Assembly: GCF_900104255.1 (NCBI RefSeq) | Contig: NZ_FNKZ01000001.1 | Span: 1,146,001 to 1,210,000 of the forward strand | DNA length: 64,000 nt | DNA from: Pseudoxanthomonas sp. CF385 | Lineage (GTDB): Bacteria; Pseudomonadota; Gammaproteobacteria; Xanthomonadales; Xanthomonadaceae | Direction of reading: 5' to 3' | Notes under the pieces: generated by a model | Databases searched by the model: none | Told to the model about the DNA's origin: nothing | Seen by the model: the letters and a program-made list of their open reading frames with translations, nothing else | Shown: piece by piece, positions 28,301 through 37,497 of the stretch | Numbering within the stretch: position 1 is the stretch's first letter | Layout: each line of letters starts with the position of its first letter | Position numbers and translations under genes: made by a program

Positions 28301-30718
28301 GTGGCCCGCAACGACTACGACGACGAAGCGCTGGACGAAGACGACATCGACGACGGTGACGACGGCCGACCCGTATGGCGGCAACGCCTGCTCGGCTGGG
28401 GGCTCGCGGCCATGGGGCTCGGCCTGGGTTTCCTGATCCCGTACACGTTGTACCTGAACCACCAGGTCACCCAGCGGTTCGGCGAACTGCAGTGGCAGAT
28501 TCCGACGCGTGTCTATGCGCGTCCTCTGCAACTGGCGCCCGGGCTGGCGATGGACGCGCAGACGTTGAAGACCGAACTCGACGCCGCGTCCTATCGCGAC
28601 GACGGCGCCGGGCAGAGTCCGGGCACGTATGCGCGCGATGGCGGTCGTTTCACGATTTCGAGCCGCGGTTATGTCGATGTCGACGGCCGCGTGGCGCCTC
28701 GACGCATCCAGGTGAGCCTCTCGGGCGGGCGCGTCGGCGCCGTGCGCGACGTCACGCGCAAGCAGTCGTTGAAGGTGGTGCGGCTGGACCCCGCCCGCAT
28801 CGCGACGCTGTATGGGCAGAAGCAGGAAGAACGTCGCCTGGTGCGGCTCGAGGAAGTCCCGGATCTGCTGGTGACGGGCTTGCAGGCGGTCGAGGACCGC
28901 GATTTCAAGGACCACCACGGCGTCGACCTCTCGGGCATGGTGCGCGCGGCGTGGCTGCTGGTGAAGTCCGGCGGCGATACCCGCCAGGGCGCCAGCACGC
29001 TGACCCAGCAGCTGGCGCGCAGCGGACTGCTGGGCATCGGCAAGGAACAGACGCCGACCCGCAAGTTCAACGAGATCCTGTACGCGTTGATCCTTGAGGC
29101 GCGCTACGACAAGCGCACGATCCTGGAGGCGTACTTCAACCAGGTCTACCTGGGGCAGCGTGGCAGCCAGGCTATCCATGGCGTGGCCGCGGGCGCGGAG
29201 TTCTGGTTCGGCCGGGACCTCGACAGTCTGACCACCGAGCAGGTGGCGTTGCTGATCGGCATGGTGAAGGGACCTTCGGTCTACGACCCGCGCCGGAATC
29301 CGGAGCGCGCGAAGGAGCGCCGCGACTACGCGCTGTCGAAACTGCACGAGACGGGGCTGATCGACGATGCGGAATACAAGCGCGCGCAGGCCGCGCCGCT
29401 GGGCGTGACCAAGACGCCCGGCATGGCCGCGGCGAACCGCTTCCCCGCGTACGTTGACCTGGTGCGCCGCCAACTGGCGCGCGATTATCCGGAGAGCGCG
29501 CTGCAGGGCGCCGGTCTGACCGTGTTGTCCGGCATGTCGCCTTCCGCACAGGCGTATGCCGAAGCGTCGGTGACGCGTACGGTGAAGGCGCTGGAGAACA
29601 AGCGCCGGCCTCCGTTGCAGGCCGGCATGGTGGTCACCGACGTGCACGACGGCGACGTGCTCGCCGTGGTCGGCAGCCGCCATGTCGCCGAGCAGGGCTT
29701 CAACCGCGCCGTGGAGGCGCAACGTCCGGTGGGTTCGCTGCTGAAGCCGTTCGTCTATCTGCTGGCGTTGGCGCAGCCGGATGAGTATTCGCTCGCCAGC
29801 TGGGTGGACGATTCGCCGGTCACCGTGCAACTGGGCAAGAACAAGCGCTGGACGCCGGCGAACTCCGACCGTCGCAGTCACGGCACCGTGCGCATGGTCG
29901 ATGCGCTGGCGCAGTCGTACAACCAGGCCACCGTCCGCGTCGGCATGAAGGTCGAGCCCGACCGTCTCGCCCAGCTGATCCGCGTGCTGGCCGGCATCCA
30001 GGCCGAACCCAACCCGGCCCTGATCCTCGGCGCGACCGACCAGAGCCCGTACGCGATGGCGCAGCTGTACCAGTTCCTGGCATCCGGCGGCGAGATCCAA
30101 CCGCTGCATGCGGTGCGCGGCGTGCTCGATCCGAACGGCAAACTGCTCAAGCGCTACGACAAGACGCCTGCGCCGGCGCAGGAAGGCGACTCCATCGCCG
30201 CCAACCTCATCACCGTGGCGCTGCAGCAGGTCGTTTCCAACGGCACCGGCCGGCAGCTGCTCGGCGATGGCCTCGGCCGCCTGCAGTCGGCCGGCAAGAC
30301 CGGCACCAGCAACGACGGCCGCGACAGTTGGTATGCCGGCTACACCGGCGACCACCTTGCCGTGGTATGGATGGGCAACGACCAGAACCAACAGACCGGC
30401 CTGTACGGTGCGACCGGCGCGATGCGCGTGTGGTCGGGCCTGTTCGCCCGCCTGCCCAGTGCGCCGCTGAAGGCGTCGGGCAAGGGCCTGGACTGGCAGT
30501 GGGTGGTGTCGTCCAACAGCACCGACCCGGGTTGCCCGGGCGCCCGCCAGCTGCCGTTCGTATCCGGCTTCGCGCCGGCCTATGCCGCCTGCGTGGTCGA
30601 ACAACCGCCGCTCGAAGGCGAAGAAGCCGACAGCGGCGGCGGATGGCGCAGCTGGTTCGGCCTGGACCGAAAAGAAGAAGCACCACCGCCCCAGGATCCT
30701 CCCCCGCAACAGCCATGA
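28301..30718 (+). CDS. mrcB: Penicillin-binding protein 1B, bifunctional peptidoglycan synthase
   Basis: Class A PBP that polymerises and cross-links peptidoglycan. The 805-residue protein has an acidic cytoplasmic N-terminus (DYDDEALDEDDIDDGDDG), a membrane helix (about 32-52), a UB2H-like region, the GT51 domain with catalytic Glu 198 in EDRDFKDHHGVD and QGASTLTQQLARS, and a transpeptidase domain with nucleophile Ser 479 in GSLLKP, SYN in AQSYNQATV and KTG in AGKTGTSND. The C-terminus is Pro/Glu-rich. The UB2H-like segment and length favour PBP1b over PBP1a. GTG 28301 was chosen because upstream codons lack conservation. A lipoprotein gene overlaps its stop. Confidence 0.95.
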   Translation: MARNDYDDEALDEDDIDDGDDGRPVWRQRLLGWGLAAMGLGLGFLIPYTLYLNHQVTQRFGELQWQIPTRVYARPLQLAPGLAMDAQTLKTELDAASYRDDGAGQSPGTYARDGGRFTISSRGYVDVDGRVAPRRIQVSLSGGRVGAVRDVTRKQSLKVVRLDPARIATLYGQKQEERRLVRLEEVPDLLVTGLQAVEDRDFKDHHGVDLSGMVRAAWLLVKSGGDTRQGASTLTQQLARSGLLGIGKEQTPTRKFNEILYALILEARYDKRTILEAYFNQVYLGQRGSQAIHGVAAGAEFWFGRDLDSLTTEQVALLIGMVKGPSVYDPRRNPERAKERRDYALSKLHETGLIDDAEYKRAQAAPLGVTKTPGMAAANRFPAYVDLVRRQLARDYPESALQGAGLTVLSGMSPSAQAYAEASVTRTVKALENKRRPPLQAGMVVTDVHDGDVLAVVGSRHVAEQGFNRAVEAQRPVGSLLKPFVYLLALAQPDEYSLASWVDDSPVTVQLGKNKRWTPANSDRRSHGTVRMVDALAQSYNQATVRVGMKVEPDRLAQLIRVLAGIQAEPNPALILGATDQSPYAMAQLYQFLASGGEIQPLHAVRGVLDPNGKLLKRYDKTPAPAQEGDSIAANLITVALQQVVSNGTGRQLLGDGLGRLQSAGKTGTSNDGRDSWYAGYTGDHLAVVWMGNDQNQQTGLYGATGAMRVWSGLFARLPSAPLKASGKGLDWQWVVSSNSTDPGCPGARQLPFVSGFAPAYAACVVEQPPLEGEEADSGGGWRSWFGLDRKEEAPPPQDPPPQQP

Positions 30719-31302
30719 TGATGAAGTACGCCGTTCCCCTGTTCCTGCTCGTCCTCGCCGGTTGCGCGTCCGCGCCGGCGCCCGAACCGCCCGCCGCGAA
30801 CGATCCGGTCACCCCCCAGCAACGCGTCGCCGCGATCCATGCCGCCGCCGGCCACGACGACCGCGAGCTCGCCGTGCAGCCGCTGCGCGATCCGGAAGTC
30901 GATGACTTGCGCGAAACCGCCCAGCGGGCCGTCGCTGCGCGCGAGCTGGCCGCCGCGGCGTCCGCGCTCGACCGTGCGGTGGCGATCGTGCCGGAGGACC
31001 CCGCGGTCCTGCAGGAACGCGCCGAGCTGGCCTTGCTGCAGGGCGACTACGCGCGCGCCGACGCGCTCGCGCACCGGGCGTTCGAACTGGGCTCCCGGGT
31101 CGGTCCGCTGTGCCGCCAGCACTGGGAGACCGTGCGCCAGGTACGCCAACACCAGCGCGCCGTGCTGGCCCCGTTGCCGGTGCGCCATACGCCGGAAGAC
31201 GCCGCGCAGCATGCGGCCCGCGCGGCCACCCAGGACGCATCGATCGGCGATGCCGAACGCCAGCGCGATGCGTGCACCGTGCCGGTGATCGAGCGCATGT
31301 GA
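30715..31302 (+). CDS. TPR lipoprotein, probable PBP1b activator (LpoP-like)
   Basis: A 195-residue lipoprotein: three consecutive ATGs (30715, 30718, 30721) lead into a signal with lipobox LAGC (KYAVPLFLLVLAGCAS). The mature part holds one clear TPR-like pair (AARELAAAASALDRAVAIVPED and LLQGDYARADALAHRAFELGS) and an Ala/Arg tail. Its ATG overlaps the PBP1b stop codon as ATGA, so translation is coupled. In Pseudomonas aeruginosa a TPR lipoprotein, LpoP, is encoded next to the PBP1b gene and activates it; the position, lipidation and TPRs here fit that role. The identification rests on context and architecture, not on alignment. Confidence 0.78.
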   Translation: MMMKYAVPLFLLVLAGCASAPAPEPPAANDPVTPQQRVAAIHAAAGHDDRELAVQPLRDPEVDDLRETAQRAVAARELAAAASALDRAVAIVPEDPAVLQERAELALLQGDYARADALAHRAFELGSRVGPLCRQHWETVRQVRQHQRAVLAPLPVRHTPEDAAQHAARAATQDASIGDAERQRDACTVPVIERM

Positions 31303-31360
31303 GGCGCGCGGCGGGCGCGACGCGGTACTCTTGCCGCCGCAACCGCCCGTCCTTTTTCCG

Positions 31361-33409
31361 ATGTCACAGCTCGCCCAGGCCAGCCGCGACGCCCTCAGCG
31401 AAGGGGGCGCGCTGGCGGACCGCCTCGATGCCTTCACGCCCCGCGACGCCCAGCAGCGCCTGACCGCGGCGATCGCCGATGCGTTCGACGGGCGCGACGT
31501 GCTGCTCGCCGAAGCCGGCACCGGGACCGGCAAGACCTTCGCCTATCTCGTGCCGGCGCTGCTGTCGGGACTCAAGACCATCATTTCCACCGGCACGCGC
31601 GCGCTGCAGGACCAGCTGTACCACCGCGACCTGCCGCGCGTGCGCGACGCGCTGGGCGTGGCCGGACTGAAATCGGCGCTGCTGAAGGGACGCAGCAACT
31701 ATCTGTGCCGCTACCGCCTCAACCAAGCCAAGGGCGAGCCGGCGCTGTTGCGAACCACCTTCACAAGCCGCGAGCAGGTGGACCAGTTCCAGCGCGTCGT
31801 CGCATGGAGCGGGCGCACCCAGTTCGGCGACATGGCCGAGCTGGCCGCACTGCCGGACGATTCGCCGCTGCTGCCGCTGGTCACGTCCACCATCGACAAC
31901 TGCCTGGGCAGCGAGTGCCCGTTCTGGGACGACTGCTTCGTGGTGCAGGCACGCCAGCGTGCGCAGGCGGCGGACATCGTGGTGGTGAACCACCACCTGC
32001 TGCTGGCCGACCTCGCGCTCAAGCAGGAAGGCTTCGGCGAAATCCTCCCGGGCGCGCAGGCCTTCGTGATCGACGAGGCCCACCAGCTGCCCGAACTGGC
32101 GGCGAACTTCTTCGGCGAAGGCTTCGGCATGCGGCCGCTGCAGGAACTGGCGCGCGATTGCCTGGCCGAGTGCAAGGACGTCGCCGGCGCGCTGTCCGCG
32201 CTGCAGCCGCCGGTGCGCGCGCTGGAACAGGCCCTGCGCGAAGCCCGCGCGGCGATGGAAGGGCTGCCGGCGCGCGGCACCCAGCAGCGGTTGCTGGCCA
32301 AGCCGGAGGTGACCGCGGGCTTCGATGCCATCGAACACGCACTCGCGGACCTGTCGGCCGCGCTCGCCCCGCTGGCGCAGGCGTCGCTGGGCCTGGAAGC
32401 CTGCGCGGCACGGGCCGCCGAATTCGCCAAGCGCTTGTCGCGTTGGTACGCGGCGCCCACCCGCGCAGGCGCATTCGACGACAAAGACGCGGCCCCGCAG
32501 GACGATGACGGCGACGTGCTCTGGTACGAGCTCACCCCGCGCGCGTTCCGCTGCCAGCGCACGCCGCTGGATGTGTCCGGTCCGCTGCGCCAGCACCGCG
32601 AACAGTCGCGTGCGGCCTGGGTGTTCACCTCGGCCACGCTCGCCGTCGGCGGCCGCTTCGATCACTTCGCCGTGCGCCTGGGCCTGGAAGATCCGCCCAC
32701 GCTGCTCCAGCCCAGTCCGTTCGACTGGCCGCACCAGGCGTTGTGCTACCTGCCCACCGGCCTGCCGGATCCCAACGCACCCGCCTACGGCCAGGCATTG
32801 ATCGCCACGGTGCGGCCGGTGCTGGAGGCCTCGCAGGGGCGGGCGTTCCTGCTGTTCGCCTCGCATCGTGCGCTGCGCGAAGCGGCCGACGCGCTGCGGG
32901 GCGGGCCGTGGCCGCTGTTCGTGCAGGGCGAGGCGCCGCGCGGCACGTTGCTGCAGCGTTTCCGTGAATCCGGCAACGGCGTGCTCCTCGGTGCGGCGAG
33001 TTTCCGCGAGGGCGTCGACGTGGTCGGCGACACGTTGAGCGTCGTCGTGGTGGACAAGCTGCCGTTCGCCGCGCCGGACGATCCGGTGTTCGAAGCCCGC
33101 CTGGACGCCGTGCGACGCGCCGGCGGCAATCCGTTCCGCGACGAACAGCTGCCGCAGGCCGTCATCGCGCTCAAACAGGCGGTCGGCCGCCTGATCCGCA
33201 GCGAGACCGACCGCGGCGTGCTGGTGCTGTGCGATCCGCGTCTGACCGGCAAGCCCTACGGGCGCGTCTTCCTCGATTCGCTGCCGCCGTTCGCGCGCAC
33301 GCAACGGGTGCAGGACGTACAGGGGTTCTTCGGCGCCGCGATCAGCGACGATGCGCCCGCGGCGGCGGCTCCGCCGACCGACGACTGGTTCGCCGATGCC
33401 CGCTTCTGA
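31361..33409 (+). CDS. yoaA: DinG/YoaA-type iron-sulfur DNA helicase
   Basis: A 682-residue XPD-like superfamily 2 helicase. Walker A is AEAGTGTGKTF (residues 50-60), the DEAH box is VIDEAHQLPELAANFF, and four cysteines that should hold a [4Fe-4S] cluster lie between motifs I and II: Cys 116 (NYLCRYR), then Cys 181, 186 and 192 (CLGSECPFWDDC). The C-terminal motif VI region is QAVGRLIRSETDRGVLVLCDPR. Length and cysteine spacing are closer to E. coli YoaA (636) than to DinG (716). YoaA partners the clamp-loader chi subunit in replication repair. tsaB follows after 42 bases. Confidence 0.9.
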   Translation: MSQLAQASRDALSEGGALADRLDAFTPRDAQQRLTAAIADAFDGRDVLLAEAGTGTGKTFAYLVPALLSGLKTIISTGTRALQDQLYHRDLPRVRDALGVAGLKSALLKGRSNYLCRYRLNQAKGEPALLRTTFTSREQVDQFQRVVAWSGRTQFGDMAELAALPDDSPLLPLVTSTIDNCLGSECPFWDDCFVVQARQRAQAADIVVVNHHLLLADLALKQEGFGEILPGAQAFVIDEAHQLPELAANFFGEGFGMRPLQELARDCLAECKDVAGALSALQPPVRALEQALREARAAMEGLPARGTQQRLLAKPEVTAGFDAIEHALADLSAALAPLAQASLGLEACAARAAEFAKRLSRWYAAPTRAGAFDDKDAAPQDDDGDVLWYELTPRAFRCQRTPLDVSGPLRQHREQSRAAWVFTSATLAVGGRFDHFAVRLGLEDPPTLLQPSPFDWPHQALCYLPTGLPDPNAPAYGQALIATVRPVLEASQGRAFLLFASHRALREAADALRGGPWPLFVQGEAPRGTLLQRFRESGNGVLLGAASFREGVDVVGDTLSVVVVDKLPFAAPDDPVFEARLDAVRRAGGNPFRDEQLPQAVIALKQAVGRLIRSETDRGVLVLCDPRLTGKPYGRVFLDSLPPFARTQRVQDVQGFFGAAISDDAPAAAAPPTDDWFADARF

Positions 33410-33451
33410 ACCACGCAGGTATCCTTGCGCCATCTGGTCACGCCGATCCGC

Positions 33452-34192
33452 ATGAAACTGCTCGCCTTCGAAACCGCCACCGAAGCCTGTTCCGTCGCCG
33501 TCTACGTCGATGGCGAGGTGCGCGAACGCTTCGAGATCGCCCCGCGCCGGCACGCCGAACTCGCGCTGCCGTGGGCCGAACAGCTGTTGGCCGACGCTGG
33601 CCTCTCCCGCTCGCAGCTCGATGCGGTGGCACTCAGCCGTGGACCCGGTGCCTTCACCGGCGTCCGCCTCGCGATTGCCATCGCGCAGGGCATCGCCCTG
33701 GCCCTCGACCGGCCACTGCTGCCGGTCTCGACGCTGGCGGTGCTGGCCGCGCAGGTACCGGCGCCTGCGGTATTGGCGGGCGAGGGCGGCTGCGATGTCG
33801 GTGCCCCGCACGCGATCCTGGCGGCCATCGATGCGCGGATGGGGGAGGTTTACACCGGCACGTTCGTGCGCCAGGGCGAGGATCTGTTCGCGACGACCGA
33901 GGAAGCGGTCATTGCACCCGCCGACTACCGGTTGCCCGGGGACGCGATCGGCTGGATCGGCGTCGGGACCGGGTTCGCAGCGGCCGAAGGAGCGCTGGCG
34001 ACGGCGCTGCAGGCACGCCTCGCCCGCATCGACGCCCAGGCGCTGCCGCATGCCGCCGACCTTGCGCGGCTGGCGGTGCAGGCGTGGCAGCGCGGCGAGG
34101 CCATCGCGCCGGAGCGCGTGGAGCCGGCCTATCTGCGCAACAACGTCGCCCTGACCCTGGAAGAACAGAAAGCCCTTCGCGCCAGCCGCTGA
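33452..34192 (+). CDS. tsaB: tRNA threonylcarbamoyladenosine component TsaB
   Basis: TsaB is the inactive ASKHA paralogue that supports TsaD in forming t6A at position 37 of ANN-decoding tRNAs, including tRNA-Lys. The 246-residue protein starts LLAFETATEACSVAVYVDG and has the hallmark SRGPGAFTGVRLAIAIAQG at about residues 65-85, plus ILAAIDARMGEVYTG; the iron-binding histidines of TsaD are absent, as usual in TsaB. The start ATG 33452 gives the usual N-terminus. In gammaproteobacteria tsaB often lies next to yoaA, as seen here. Confidence 0.95.
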   Translation: MKLLAFETATEACSVAVYVDGEVRERFEIAPRRHAELALPWAEQLLADAGLSRSQLDAVALSRGPGAFTGVRLAIAIAQGIALALDRPLLPVSTLAVLAAQVPAPAVLAGEGGCDVGAPHAILAAIDARMGEVYTGTFVRQGEDLFATTEEAVIAPADYRLPGDAIGWIGVGTGFAAAEGALATALQARLARIDAQALPHAADLARLAVQAWQRGEAIAPERVEPAYLRNNVALTLEEQKALRASR

Positions 34193-34225
34193 GGCGACCA
34201 CCCGGAGGGGTGCCGTCGGTCAGGG

Positions 34226-34269
34226 TTGACGTCCGCTGGCCTAACTGTACTATTTGTATTAGTACAGTT
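34226..34269 (+). promoter_or_regulatory. Promoter and perfect palindromic operator of the GntR-ABC operon
   Basis: TTGACG (34226-34231) and TACTAT (34248-34253) are 16 bases apart. A perfect inverted repeat covers the -10: AACTGTACTA (34243-34252), a 7-base spacer, then TAGTACAGTT (34260-34269). A YtrA-type GntR regulator starts 15 bases after it, preceded by GGAGG (34274-34278), so autorepression is the natural reading. The arms are clearly more A/T-rich than the surrounding sequence. Confidence 0.8.
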
Positions 34270-34284
34270 GCCTGGAGGTCCCGC

Positions 34285-34695
34285 ATGGCCCGCACCGTCC
34301 CCCTGATGCTGCAGATCGCCACGGGCGATCCGCGACCCATCGTCCGCCAGATCGTCGATGGCGTGCGCATGCAGATCGCCACGGGCGGCCTGCGCGCCGG
34401 CGACCAGCTGCCCAGCGTGCGCGGCCTGGCGCAGCAGCTGTCGATCAACCCCAACACGGTGGCCAAGGCGTATGCCGAGCTGACCACCGAGGGCTGGCTG
34501 GAATCGCGGCAGGGCATGGGCCTGTATGTCGCAGCGCCGCGCCAGCGCCTGTCCGATACCGAACGCGAGCGTCGCCTCGACGACGCCGTCGGCCGCTTCG
34601 TCAACGACGTGATCCCGCTCGACTTCGCCGCCGACGAGGTCGAGTCGCGCGTATCGCACGCCCTGCGGCGCCTGGCGCCGCGCCGCACCGCCTGA
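34285..34695 (+). CDS. GntR-family repressor, YtrA subfamily
   Basis: A 136-residue regulator with an N-terminal winged helix-turn-helix (about residues 15-80; RAGDQLPSVRGLAQQLSINPNTVAKAYAELTTEGWLE split over helix-turn-helix and wing) and only a short C-terminal dimerisation tail. The lack of a ligand-binding domain is the mark of YtrA-type GntR proteins, which usually control adjacent ABC transporters. The ATG at 34285 has GGAGG six bases upstream. The ABC ATPase starts 15 bases downstream. The perfect palindrome just upstream is its probable operator. Confidence 0.92.
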   Translation: MARTVPLMLQIATGDPRPIVRQIVDGVRMQIATGGLRAGDQLPSVRGLAQQLSINPNTVAKAYAELTTEGWLESRQGMGLYVAAPRQRLSDTERERRLDDAVGRFVNDVIPLDFAADEVESRVSHALRRLAPRRTA

Positions 34696-34710
34696 GCCAG
34701 GACCGCCGAC

Positions 34711-35619
34711 ATGTCCGACGACTACGTGATCGAAACCCGCGCACTGACCCGCCGCTACGGCGCGAAGTTGGCGCTGGACCACCTGGACCTGGCGATCCCG
34801 CGCGGGCGCATCCACGCGATCGTGGGCGCGAACGGTGCGGGCAAGTCGACGCTGTTCCGGATCCTGCTCGGCTTCCTGCCGCCGACCTCCGGCACGGCGC
34901 GCATCCTCGGCCGCGACAGCCAGCAGCTGCGGCCCGAAGACCGCGCACGGGTCGGCTTCGTCAACGAAGAACACACGCTGCCGGGCTGGATGCGGGTCGA
35001 GCAGGTGCGCGCGATGCAGCAGCACCAGTACCCGCGCTGGAACGCGCGCGCCTACGACGACGTGATCGGCCATTACCACGTGCTGCCGCAGCAGAAGGTG
35101 GCGGAGCTCTCGCGCGGCGAGCGCGCCGGGCTCAACCTCGCGCTGGCCCTGGCGCAGACGCCGGAACTGCTGGTGCTCGACGAACCCACGCTGGGGCTGG
35201 ACGTCGTCGCCAAGCGCGCCTTCCTGGAATCGCTGATGTACAGCAATGCGGCCGAGCAGTGCACGGTCGTCTACTGCTCGCACCAGATGGAAGAGATCGA
35301 GCGCGTCGCCGACAACCTGATCATCCTCGAGCGCGGCCAGCTGAAGAACATGTCCGCACCGGAGGATTTCACGGCGCGCGTCGCGCTGTGGGTGGCGGAC
35401 ATCCCGTTCAAGGGGCCGGAGCCGCATACGGTGCCCGGCCTGTTGGAAGTGCAGCGCCTGGATGGCCTGCACCACTACCTGGTGCTGGACCAGGACGAGC
35501 GCTTCGCCGATTACCTGCGTGCGCAGGGCGCGCGCTCGATCCGGAGCATGCCGGTGAGCCTGGACCGTGCGGTCAACGGCTTCCTGGCCAAAAACCACGC
35601 CACGCCGGCCGCGGCCTGA
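34711..35619 (+). CDS. ABC transporter ATP-binding protein
   Basis: A 302-residue nucleotide-binding subunit with Walker A GANGAGKST, signature LSRGERAG, Walker B LLVLDEPTLGLD and the switch His in VVYCSHQMEE. The domain ends near residue 225; a further 75-residue C-terminal extension has no recognised motif. The family (YtrB-like, CcmA/drug-efflux type) pairs with an ABC-2 type membrane protein, here the next gene 10 bases downstream. The regulator upstream is co-directional. The transported substrate is unknown; cell-envelope-active peptides are a common inference for such operons, not shown here. Confidence 0.92.
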   Translation: MSDDYVIETRALTRRYGAKLALDHLDLAIPRGRIHAIVGANGAGKSTLFRILLGFLPPTSGTARILGRDSQQLRPEDRARVGFVNEEHTLPGWMRVEQVRAMQQHQYPRWNARAYDDVIGHYHVLPQQKVAELSRGERAGLNLALALAQTPELLVLDEPTLGLDVVAKRAFLESLMYSNAAEQCTVVYCSHQMEEIERVADNLIILERGQLKNMSAPEDFTARVALWVADIPFKGPEPHTVPGLLEVQRLDGLHHYLVLDQDERFADYLRAQGARSIRSMPVSLDRAVNGFLAKNHATPAAA

Positions 35620-35629
35620 GGAACGCCCC

Positions 35630-37471
35630 ATGTACGACTTCTTCAAGAGCGAACTGATCCGCTTCCGTGGCTGGGCCGTACTCGCCGCGGTGGTGCACCT
35701 GCTGGCGCTGGCCTTCATGGCGCGCGTCGTGGACCTGGCACAGCAGCCGCTGCTCGTGCACCGGGTGATCGGCGGCGTCTACGCGCTGTGCGGCCTGCTG
35801 CTCGGCCTCTACCAGATGGGCACGTACCGCAAGCCGAGCCAGTGGCTGAGCCTGCTGCACCGGCCGATGGCGCCGACGCGGGTGGCGTTCGCGCTCGCCG
35901 CTGCCGCCGCGGTGCTGCTCGCGGTGGCCGTCGCGCTGCCCTTGCTGCTCGTTGCACTCTGGCAACACGCGCTCACGCCGCGCGTGGTCGACCTGCGCCA
36001 TTGGCTGCTGCCGCTCTCCGGTGCGCTGATCGCGACGTCCGCCTATCTCGCCGGTGCGTTCTGCAGCTTGCGCGGGTGGCGTTGGGCGGGCGCGGCCTTG
36101 ATCCTGCTGGTGTGGTTGCTGGTCAGCCGGGCCTATGGCGTCGGCATGATCGCGATCGAGCTGATCGTGCTGGCCTGGCTCGCCGTGCTGCTGCGCGTGG
36201 CGTTCGCGGCCGACCTGGACGCGCCGCCGCGCGGGGTCTTCGCGACGGCCGCCGTCGCGCTGCCGCTGCAGGTCGCGGTGCAGGTGCTGGTGCTGGTCGT
36301 ACTGTTCGGCCTGGAGATGGTGTGGATCGCGCAGGGCAGCCACCCGAACAACACGCCGACGCCGCCGGTCGGCGGGCACAACGAAGTCGAGAAGATGGAT
36401 CCGCGCGACCGCATGGTGGCGGGCCTGCGCGGCAGCCATCATCCGGATGCGCCGCTGCTGCGCGAGCAGATCCGCCTGTCCGACCCCGAAGGCGTGGGCG
36501 TGCAGGTGCCCAAGCTGCCGCAATACCAGGAACTGGCGAACTTCCGCCCGATGGAGTTCGACGACGGTGAGCGCCGCGAGCGGTGGGTGTTCAGTCACGA
36601 CGACATGCGCCTGCATGGCTATCGCCTGGCCGACAACCGCACCGCCGGCGTGCTCGGCATCGGCAAGGAAGCAGCGCCGTTCCCGGCGGTGGTGTTGCCG
36701 GGCGACGGCCTGCCCGGGATGGAACCGGGTGATGCGGTGCTGGTCGGTGGCGACACGCTCTACCAGTACATCAGCGCCGAACACCGCGTCGTGCCGCGTG
36801 TGCGCGTCGCGGCCGGCGAAACGCTGATGGGTGGCAGCCCGCTAGGGCAGGGCATCGGCATGCTCAGCGATCGTGCGCTGTATTTCTACGACGGGCGTCC
36901 GCTGGTCGAAAGCCATGCGTTGATGGTGCCTCGCCTGCGCGTGCCGCTGCCGGGCGCGATGGGCGACCTGCGCAATCTGGACCTGGTGGAACTGGTCGAC
37001 GGCCATCTGATCTCGCTGGCTTACTCTGCGCGATCGCACGCCGACGGCGCGGCGCCGCTGCAGATCACGCTGCGCACCCACGACGATGGCCGCATCGAGA
37101 CGGTCCACACCCGCCCACTGGCCTACGACTATCCGCCGGTCTACCGATACCGCAGCGGCTGGCCCTCGCCCGTGCTGCGCGTCGCGACCGAGGCGGCTCG
37201 CAACCTGTTCGCACCGCCGTTGCCGCTGGATGTGGTCCAGCCTGCGGCGATTCCCGCCTCGATGGTGTGGCTCGCGGGCGTGCTGTCGCTGCTGTCGCTC
37301 GTCGGTGCCGTCTGGCTCACGGCGCGCTCGCAGCTCTCGACGGCGGGCCGCTGGGGGTGGATCGCGGTGTGCGCACTGATCGGGCTGCCGGCACTGGCCA
37401 GCCTGTGGCTGCTGATCCCCCGCCGCGAGGTTGTCGTTCGCGTGTCGCTGGCCCAGCCGGCACGCGCTTGA
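35630..37471 (+). CDS. ABC transporter membrane protein with large soluble insertion
   Basis: A 613-residue permease. Six or seven hydrophobic helices fill residues 1-232 (for example LAAVVHLLALAFMARVV and AAAAVLLAVAVALPLLLVAL). About residues 235-545 are soluble, with charged and beta-rich sequence (GMEPGDAVLVGGDTLYQYIS, DRALYFYDGRPLVES) of repeat-like, possibly propeller, character. Two more helices follow (about 553-573 and 587-605). It is the membrane partner of the preceding ATPase. The insert probably faces the periplasm and may present substrate or contact the secreted peptidase encoded next; that is inference from order. Confidence 0.82.
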   Translation: MYDFFKSELIRFRGWAVLAAVVHLLALAFMARVVDLAQQPLLVHRVIGGVYALCGLLLGLYQMGTYRKPSQWLSLLHRPMAPTRVAFALAAAAAVLLAVAVALPLLLVALWQHALTPRVVDLRHWLLPLSGALIATSAYLAGAFCSLRGWRWAGAALILLVWLLVSRAYGVGMIAIELIVLAWLAVLLRVAFAADLDAPPRGVFATAAVALPLQVAVQVLVLVVLFGLEMVWIAQGSHPNNTPTPPVGGHNEVEKMDPRDRMVAGLRGSHHPDAPLLREQIRLSDPEGVGVQVPKLPQYQELANFRPMEFDDGERRERWVFSHDDMRLHGYRLADNRTAGVLGIGKEAAPFPAVVLPGDGLPGMEPGDAVLVGGDTLYQYISAEHRVVPRVRVAAGETLMGGSPLGQGIGMLSDRALYFYDGRPLVESHALMVPRLRVPLPGAMGDLRNLDLVELVDGHLISLAYSARSHADGAAPLQITLRTHDDGRIETVHTRPLAYDYPPVYRYRSGWPSPVLRVATEAARNLFAPPLPLDVVQPAAIPASMVWLAGVLSLLSLVGAVWLTARSQLSTAGRWGWIAVCALIGLPALASLWLLIPRREVVVRVSLAQPARA

Positions 37472-37497
37472 GCACACGACGACGTGAGGAGACGACC

